Below are positions 1 to 5,288 of a stretch of DNA of 5,288 nt, piece by piece; the stretch's first letter is position 1, and every line of letters starts with the position of its first letter. The stretch comes from Inquilinus sp. GTDB taxonomy: Bacteria; Pseudomonadota; Alphaproteobacteria; DSM-16000; Inquilinaceae. Both the position numbers and the translations under genes were made by a program. A model generated the notes under the pieces. It saw only the letters and a list, made by a program, of their open reading frames with translations. It ran no database searches and was not told the DNA's origin. Location: contig JABDIP010000027.1 in NCBI GenBank assembly GCA_013003675.1, positions 1 through 5,288 of the forward strand, written 5' to 3'.

Positions 1-39
1 CTCTGCAACCGACAAGATCGGCCTATGGCAATGGGCCGG

Positions 40-1257
<1,218 letters not shown>

Positions 1258-1346
1258 CCTTATGTTCCATCCCTTTTTCCAGCACTGAGCAAGGTGATAT
1301 TGTCAGGTGTTTCAACCACGTACTAGCCACAAAAGGGCGCAGGCAA

Positions 1347-1376
1347 TGCCAAAGGAACGAATCGTTCTTTTTGGCA
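1347..1376. repeat. Imperfect inverted repeat (hairpin) in the spacer
   Basis: The left arm TGCCAAA (1347-1353) pairs perfectly with TTTGGCA (1370-1376). Inside it, GAACG (1355-1359) pairs with CGTTC (1363-1367) around an AAT loop (1360-1362). The two stems are separated by an asymmetric bulge (G at 1354 against TT at 1368-1369). A five-T run lies in the right arm, but the location upstream of two divergent starts makes a simple gene-end terminator unlikely. It may be an operator dyad, a leftover terminator, or a mobile element end. The pairing is seen directly; the role is unknown. Confidence 0.55.
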
Positions 1377-1520
1377 GAAATAACGAAAGCAGCATTTAAG
1401 ATAATTGGTCTTAACTAAAAGAATCCTTGAGTCCTCATTGTGGAAAATCTATTTTCGTTGGATGCCGAGTTGCGATTAAGAAGCACTATTGCTAATAGAA
1501 CTTTTTTATTAGGCAGCCAA

Positions 1521-1554
1521 TATAATTGACAATTGAGTTTCTAGTTCATACTGA
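1521..1554 (+). promoter_or_regulatory. Candidate sigma70-type promoter elements for the AT-rich gene
   Basis: A perfect TATAAT lies at 1521-1526, but no good -35 box sits 16-18 bases upstream of it. Sharing its last T, a perfect TTGACA lies at 1526-1531. It could serve as a -35 with CATACT (1547-1552, spacer 15) or TACTGA (1549-1554, spacer 17), both poor -10 matches. Either arrangement starts transcription shortly before or at the ribosome binding site (GGAGGA, 1558-1563). The boxes are seen directly; which one is used is not known, and such matches occur by chance in AT-rich DNA. Confidence 0.35.
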
Positions 1555-1574
1555 CCTGGAGGACATCGACCCAA

Positions 1575-2612
1575 ATGACAGATGTGAAGAAAAAGTCAGG
1601 GACCAGGAAGATAACAAAGAATGAACTGGAAACGCATCTGTCAGAACAGATCTCGTTCCTAATTGGTTCATGTAAGTATTACGATCCAGACTGGCATACG
1701 GAGGACTCCATCCGATACAACGAATCTGAATTCAAACGAATAGCAACGACCATTAGAGTTCTTGTTCATGATACGCTAAAAAGTGAATCGCTGCTGACGT
1801 TGCTTAGTCTTAAGAAAATAGGTTTTGTGAATACAAGTCCTCTTCTTTCCCCTGGAGCAACCGACGATTTCGGTCTGGTTGTATTGGGAATTAAATATGG
1901 TTATCGCCCCAATTTTTGGTGGTCGAAGAGGCCGGACGTCAATGTTGATGAAAAACCTTTCAACGACTGGTGGAATGAAGCCCAGATTCGACACAGTGGC
2001 GGGAGCACTTTGAGTCGGAAGGATCTTGTTCTTTGGGCCGCAAATAAAGACGGTGGAGCTCACGTAGACCAGAATCTCCCGAGTATCTATGATGAATTCA
2101 AGTCGGGAGAGGGCCTTAATCTCATCAGGTATAAAAAAGGAGCCGACGGATCGGAAGAGAAACAAAATGATAGTATTGTACATCAGTCCATTAGGCAGAT
2201 TGCTCATGAATTGCTACTGACGCTTCAAAATGAAAGACCTACAATATTCAGTTCACTGGGCGTCGAAGTGATTGCCTGGCCAAGTGCGAGTGAAGTTCCG
2301 AATCCCTTTAGGAAAACGATGGATAGTCCAGAGACAGGGCGTCGAGCGCATTTGATTCACGCCCTTGCTGAAGTTGTGAGATTTGATGAACTGCGGACTC
2401 TGTTGGAGAGTAGGTATGCGGAATGGGCAAAACTCGAGGAGCACGAGCTTTGTCAGTTTGAGAAACATCTAAACGTTAGAATCGGAGAGATGAAGAAAGC
2501 CAATGATTGGCCACCTTCTGATGGTAGTTCATCAGCATTCATAGGCCAGTTGTGGCTCACTACAAAGAAATGGATTGCAGATCGCTTTGGGCGGACGGGA
2601 GGGGCAAAATAA
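1575..2612 (+). CDS. Uncharacterised 345-residue protein, AT-rich cargo gene
   Basis: I do not recognise a named family. The ATG at 1575 follows GGAGGA (1558-1563) with an 11-base spacer, supporting both the start and real expression. The protein is soluble, with no signal peptide or membrane segment. The N-terminus is lysine-rich (residues 1-16). Noticeable blocks are IRVLVHDTLKSESLL (60-74), a tryptophan-rich FNDWWNEA (129-136), and SRKDLVLWAANKDGGAHVD (147-165) with conserved-looking G160-G161 and H163. From memory, blocks like LxHDTxxSxSLL and ANKDGGAHVD recur in uncharacterised bacterial proteins that turn up sporadically, but I can attach no function to them. Residues 200-218 and 255-310 look helical (for example RAHLIHALAEVVRFDELRTLL), perhaps a separate C-terminal helical domain. 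It is alone in its orientation, converges on the dehydratase across 54 bases, and its AT-rich codons differ sharply from its neighbours, which points to transfer. A defence or stress role is only a guess. Confidence 0.88.
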   Translation: MTDVKKKSGTRKITKNELETHLSEQISFLIGSCKYYDPDWHTEDSIRYNESEFKRIATTIRVLVHDTLKSESLLTLLSLKKIGFVNTSPLLSPGATDDFGLVVLGIKYGYRPNFWWSKRPDVNVDEKPFNDWWNEAQIRHSGGSTLSRKDLVLWAANKDGGAHVDQNLPSIYDEFKSGEGLNLIRYKKGADGSEEKQNDSIVHQSIRQIAHELLLTLQNERPTIFSSLGVEVIAWPSASEVPNPFRKTMDSPETGRRAHLIHALAEVVRFDELRTLLESRYAEWAKLEEHELCQFEKHLNVRIGEMKKANDWPPSDGSSSAFIGQLWLTTKKWIADRFGRTGGAK

Positions 2613-2666
2613 GAGGCCTATGGAGGCATTGTTATGTCTTGATGATCTGCGATCTACTATGTCCCC
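2613..2666. other. Gap between convergent genes; right edge of the AT-rich stretch
   Basis: These 54 bases lie between the stop of the AT-rich gene and the stop (TAG, read on minus) of the dehydratase. Only a weak 4-base stem, GCCT/AGGC, is visible near the left end, with no T-run on either strand, so no clear terminator can be called. The GC switch happens at its right border. Confidence 0.5.
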
Positions 2667-4461
2667 CTAATGCGAATGACGCGGCGTGCCGTGGGTCGCC
2701 ACCACGCGCAGATGCAGCACCGCCGGTTCCAGGCAGGCGCCGGTGGAGAGTTGGCCGACCATGCGGCGCTGGATCTCCTGCCACGGGGTCTGGTTCACCA
2801 GCTCCGGCGGATCGTAGGCCGCCCGCCGCGCCGCCAGTTCCGCCTCGTCGACCAGCAGATCGACCCGGCGGGTGTTGAGGTCGACGCTGATCCGGTCGCC
2901 GGTGCGCAGCAGGGCGAGGCCGCCGCCGGCCGCGCTCTCCGGCGAGGCGTTCAGGATCGAGGGGCTGCCGGAGGTGCCGCTCTGCCGCCCGTCGCCGATG
3001 CAGGGCAGCTCGGTGACGCCCTGTTTGATCAAATGCGCCGGCGGCGACATGTTCACCACCTCCGCGGCGCCGGGATAGCCGATCGGGCCGCAGCCGCGGA
3101 TCACCAGGATGCAGTGGGCGTCGATGTCCCGCGCCGGGTCCTCGATGTTGGCGTGATAGTCCTCCGGCCCCTCGAAGACGATGGCGCGGCCTTCGAACAC
3201 GCCTTCACGGCCGCTCCGACAGGTAGCGCTCGCGGAATTCGTCGTCGATGACCGAGGTCTTCATCACCGCGCCGTCGAACAGGTTGCCCGACATGACCAC
3301 GAAGCCGGCCGCCGCCATCAGCGGGTCGTCGTACGGCCGGATCACCGCCCGGTCGACCTCCATCGGCCGGTCGTGCTCCTGCCCCATGGTGCGGCCGGAG
3401 ACGGTCAGCGCGTCGTTGTGGAACCGCCCGGCGCCGATCAGCTCGGCGATCACGGCCGGGATGCCGCCGGCCCGGTGGAAGGCCTCGCCGAGATACTCGC
3501 CGGCCGGCTGCATGTTGACCAGCAACGGCAAATCGTGGCCGACCCGCTGCCAATCCTCCAGATCGAGGTCCACGCCCATATGCCGGGCGATGGCGATGAT
3601 GTGCGGCGGGCAGTTCGACGAGGCGCCGATCGCCGAGGCGACGCCGATGGCGTTTTCGAAGGCCTGCCTGGTCAGGATCTTCGACGGCTTCAGATCCTCA
3701 TGCACCATCTCGACGATGCGCAGGCCGGAGGCATAGGCCATCTGGCCGCGCTCGCGATAGGGGGCGGGGATGGCGGCACAGCCGGGCAGCGACATGCCCA
3801 GCGCCTCGGCCAGCGCGTTCATCGAGCTGGCGGTGCCCATGGTGTTGCAATGGCCGATGCTCGGCGCCGAGGCGCATGCCATGTCCATGAACTGCTCGTA
3901 ATCGATCTCGCCGGTGGCCAGTTGCTGCCGCGCCGCCCAGACCACGGTGCCGGAGCCGGCCAGCTTGCCCTTGTAATGGCCGTCCAGCATCGGCCCGCCG
4001 GACAGCACGATGGCCGGGATGTCGATGGTGGCGGCGGCCATCAGGCAGGCCGGCGTGGTCTTGTCGCAGCCGGTGGTCAGCACCACCCCGTCGAGCGGAT
4101 AGCCGTACAGCACCTCGACCAGCGACAGATAGGCGAGGTTGCGGTCGAGCGCCGCGGTCGGCCGCTTGCCGGTCTCCTGGATCGGATGGGTGGGAAACTC
4201 CAGCGGGATGCCGCCGGCGGCGCGGATGGCGTCCTTGACCCGGACCGCGAGGTCGAGGTGGTGGCGGTTGCAGGGTGCCAGGTCGCTGCCGGTCTGGGCG
4301 ATGCCGATGATCGGCTTGCCCGATTGCAGTTCGCCCCGGGTCAGCCCGTAGTTGAGATAGCGCTCGATATAGAGCGCCGTCATGTCGGCGCTGTCGGGAT
4401 TGTCGAACCAGTCCTGGCTGCGCAGCCGCCTGGATTTGTCGCCCGTCCTGTCGCCCGCCAT
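2667..4461 (-). pseudogene. Sugar-acid dehydratase (IlvD/Edd family, L-arabonate dehydratase-like), frameshifted
   Basis: Two adjacent minus-strand frames (4461-3205 and 3209-2667) together give one dehydratase of about 597 residues, close to the usual family length. The family dehydrates sugar acids such as arabonate or xylonate to 2-keto-3-deoxy acids, using an Fe-S cluster and Mg2+. Cluster cysteines are C64 (APCNRHH), C132 (TGCDKTTPA) and C205 (GHCNTMGTAS); E96, D133 and K134 match metal-site positions. The frame breaks after YLSER: reading on gives P then TGA at 3207-3205, whereas REGVFEGRAIVFEGPEDYH resumes in another frame. One surplus base (or two missing) within about 3208-3213 explains it. 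The second part holds GCGPIGYPGAAEVVN and the DGRQSGTSGSPS motif with the proposed catalytic serine, so the 418-residue product made without correction should be inactive. The start at 4461 has GGGAGGGA 6 bases upstream. The C-terminus (VATHGTPRHSH) looks intact. A single sequencing error would explain the break equally well. The arabonate preference is inferred from overall similarity. Confidence 0.88.
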
Positions 4462-4563
4462 GGCGGTTCCCTCCCGATCTTGCGATTCTTCATATCCTTG
4501 CGCCGTATAGTGCTACGGACTGGGACCCTGCGGCAATGCGGCCGAGGCGGAGGAGGGGCGGCG
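4462..4563. promoter_or_regulatory. Divergent promoter region between dehydratase and yjdF-like gene
   Basis: These 102 bases must carry promoters for both genes. The dehydratase ribosome binding site, GGGAGGGA on the minus strand, covers 4475-4468. The yjdF-like gene has AGGAGG at 4551-4556. For the plus strand, TATAGT (4506-4511) is a good -10 candidate; the nearest -35-like box is TTGCGA at 4480-4485, with a rather long 20-base spacer. A minus-strand promoter was not resolved. No clear operator dyad was seen. Confidence 0.4.
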
Positions 4564-5217
4564 ATGAACGAGACCGGCATGAACCGCACTGAGCCGCTGG
4601 TCCTGCTCGCGCTGGCGCTGGCCGCCCTGGTCGTGTCCGGCATCGGCCCGGCCGCCCGGCTGACCTGGGCGCTGGAGGTGGCGCCGGTGGCGATCGGCGC
4701 GGCGCTGCTGACCGCCACCGCGGGCGCCTTCCCGCTGACGCCGCTGCTCTATCGGCTGCTGTTCGTCCATGCGCTGATCCTGATGCTTGGCGGCCATTAC
4801 ACCTATGCCGAGGTGCCGCCTGGCTTCTGGGTGCGGGACCTCTTCGACCTGGCGCGCAACCCCTACGACCGGCTCGGCCATTTGGCGCAGGGTTTCGTGC
4901 CGGCGATCCTGGCGCGGGAGATCCTGATCCGCCGCTCGCCGCTGGCCGGCAGCCGCTGGCTGCCGCTGCTGGTGGTGTCCGTCTGCCTCGCCTTCAGCGC
5001 GTTCTACGAGCTGATCGAATGGTGGGCGGCGCTGCTCGCCGGTGGCGCGGCCGAAGCCTTCCTCGGCACCCAGGGCGATGTCTGGGACACCCAGTGGGAC
5101 ATGTTCCTCGCCCTGGCCGGCGCCGTCGTCTCGCTGGCCGCGTTGTCACGCCTGCACGACCGCCAGCTCCTGCAGCTTTCGGCGACCATGGTGAGAGAGG
5201 CGGGTCGACCAGCGTGA
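4564..5217 (+). CDS. yjdF: YjdF-like (DUF2238) inner membrane protein
   Basis: A 217-residue polytopic membrane protein of the DUF2238/YjdF family, close in length to E. coli YjdF. Hydrophobic segments lie at about 11-28, 36-54, 61-77, 107-122, 132-158 and 179-195. Family motifs are GGHYTYAEVP (76-85), NPYDRLGHLAQGF (99-111), FYELIEWW (147-154) and FLGTQGDVWDTQWDM (166-180); their acidic, histidine and tryptophan residues sit at membrane borders. The ATG at 4564 is chosen because AGGAGG lies 7 bases upstream and the product starts just before the first membrane helix; the open frame runs further upstream only as an antisense shadow of the dehydratase. A second ATG at 4579 is possible but lacks its own site. 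The gene is divergent from the dehydratase and is followed 17 bases later by a palindromic element. The molecular function of the family is unknown to me. Confidence 0.92.
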   Translation: MNETGMNRTEPLVLLALALAALVVSGIGPAARLTWALEVAPVAIGAALLTATAGAFPLTPLLYRLLFVHALILMLGGHYTYAEVPPGFWVRDLFDLARNPYDRLGHLAQGFVPAILAREILIRRSPLAGSRWLPLLVVSVCLAFSAFYELIEWWAALLAGGAAEAFLGTQGDVWDTQWDMFLALAGAVVSLAALSRLHDRQLLQLSATMVREAGRPA

Positions 5218-5234
5218 AGGGACGGCGGGGGCAT

Positions 5235-5288
5235 GGGGTCAGGTCTTGAATTGTGAATTGCAGGAGGCGAAGCCTCGCAATTCACAAT
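5235..5288. repeat. Partial long palindrome, REP/RAYT-type element truncated by window end
   Basis: ATTGTGAATTGC (5250-5261) and GCAATTCACAAT (5277-5288) are perfect 12-base inverted repeats. Within them GAGGC (5264-5268) pairs with GCCTC (5272-5276) around a GAA loop, leaving an AG bulge at 5262-5263. The left side continues outwards as GGGGTCAGGTCTTGA (5235-5249), whose partner would lie beyond the window. From memory, this GGGGTCAGGTC plus TTGAATTGTGAATTG pattern occurs in inverted repeats around REP-associated tyrosine transposase (RAYT) genes in proteobacteria. It could also act as a terminator for the yjdF-like gene. The pairing is certain; the assignment to a class is a moderate inference. 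Confidence 0.7.

Larger units (their letters stand above)
1258..1574. other. Spacer between divergent genes, with GC-rich to AT-rich transition
   Basis: This 317-base spacer separates the phosphodiesterase start (minus strand) from the AT-rich gene (plus strand). Composition changes along it: the first 70 bases or so are mixed, and from about 1370 it is clearly AT-rich. It holds a hairpin at 1347-1376 and promoter-like boxes at 1521-1554. A 29-codon GTG-started frame at 1440-1529 has no ribosome binding site and was not called a gene. No tRNA, att core or transposase remnant was recognised. I could not identify a convincing promoter for the phosphodiesterase on the minus strand. Confidence 0.6.
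1380..2666. other. AT-rich island, probably horizontally acquired
   Basis: The whole stretch is much poorer in G+C than both flanks. Counting single 60-base lines gives 23/60 G+C at 1621-1680 and 26/60 at 2041-2100, against 43/60 at 3361-3420 and 48/60 at 4621-4680. The left edge is gradual (about 1330-1400); the right edge is abrupt and falls at the stop codon of the dehydratase (2667). Flanking genes keep intact ends, so the insertion did not disrupt them at either border. No direct repeats, integrase or transposase were found at the borders, so the mechanism of entry is not visible. Confidence 0.6.

Noticed and set aside
1354..1372. Hairpin plus T-run as an intrinsic terminator.
   Set aside because: The inner stem is short and the Ts take part in the outer pairing; no gene on the plus strand ends upstream of it. 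Kept only as an unexplained repeat.
1440..1529. Small GTG-started frame of 29 codons in the spacer.
   Set aside because: No ribosome binding site, no recognisable sequence, and it overlaps the promoter-like boxes; expected by chance.
1776..2207. Minus-strand 143-codon frame inside the AT-rich gene.
   Set aside because: It is antisense to a frame with a good ribosome binding site and coherent protein sequence, and shows no start signal or recognisable domain.
3101..3553. Third minus-strand frame across the frameshift site as an alternative gene.
   Set aside because: Its product is Arg-rich shadow sequence, while the two dehydratase frames on either side match the family up to the break.
3181..4563. 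Long plus-strand open frame continuous with the yjdF-like gene (would give a 678-residue protein).
   Set aside because: It is antisense to the dehydratase, its sequence is low-complexity R/G/A/H-rich typical of a GC-rich shadow frame, and the real gene has its own ribosome binding site before 4564.

Overview
The window looks like a piece of chromosome from a GC-rich proteobacterium, most likely an alphaproteobacterium (inference from base composition and gene families; no RNA marker is present). It holds four protein genes. Three are GC-rich backbone genes: a periplasmic glycerophosphodiester phosphodiesterase, a sugar-acid dehydratase of the IlvD/Edd family, and a YjdF/DUF2238 membrane protein. 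Between the first two lies one strikingly AT-rich gene.

Layout. Positions 40-1257 (minus): secreted glycerophosphodiester phosphodiesterase, complete. Positions 1258-1574: a 317-base spacer in which composition falls from GC-rich to AT-rich; it holds a 30-base imperfect hairpin (1347-1376) and promoter-like boxes just before the next gene. Positions 1575-2612 (plus): an unrecognised soluble 345-residue protein with a good ribosome binding site and AT-rich codons. Positions 2613-2666: a short gap between convergent genes, where composition switches back sharply. Positions 2667-4461 (minus): sugar-acid dehydratase whose frame is broken once, near 3208-3213, so it is either a pseudogene or carries a sequencing error. 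Positions 4462-4563: divergent promoter region. Positions 4564-5217 (plus): YjdF-like membrane protein. Positions 5235-5288: the first part of a long palindrome cut off by the window edge, resembling the inverted repeats found around REP-associated (RAYT) transposases.

The backbone genes do not form an obvious pathway. The phosphodiesterase would recover glycerol phosphate from lipid head groups, the dehydratase would act in sugar-acid catabolism, and the YjdF homologue has no known role. The point of most interest is the lone AT-rich gene. It looks like horizontally acquired cargo sitting cleanly between two intact backbone gene ends, with no integrase or transposase in view. I see no CRISPR array, tRNA, rRNA or recognised defence system.
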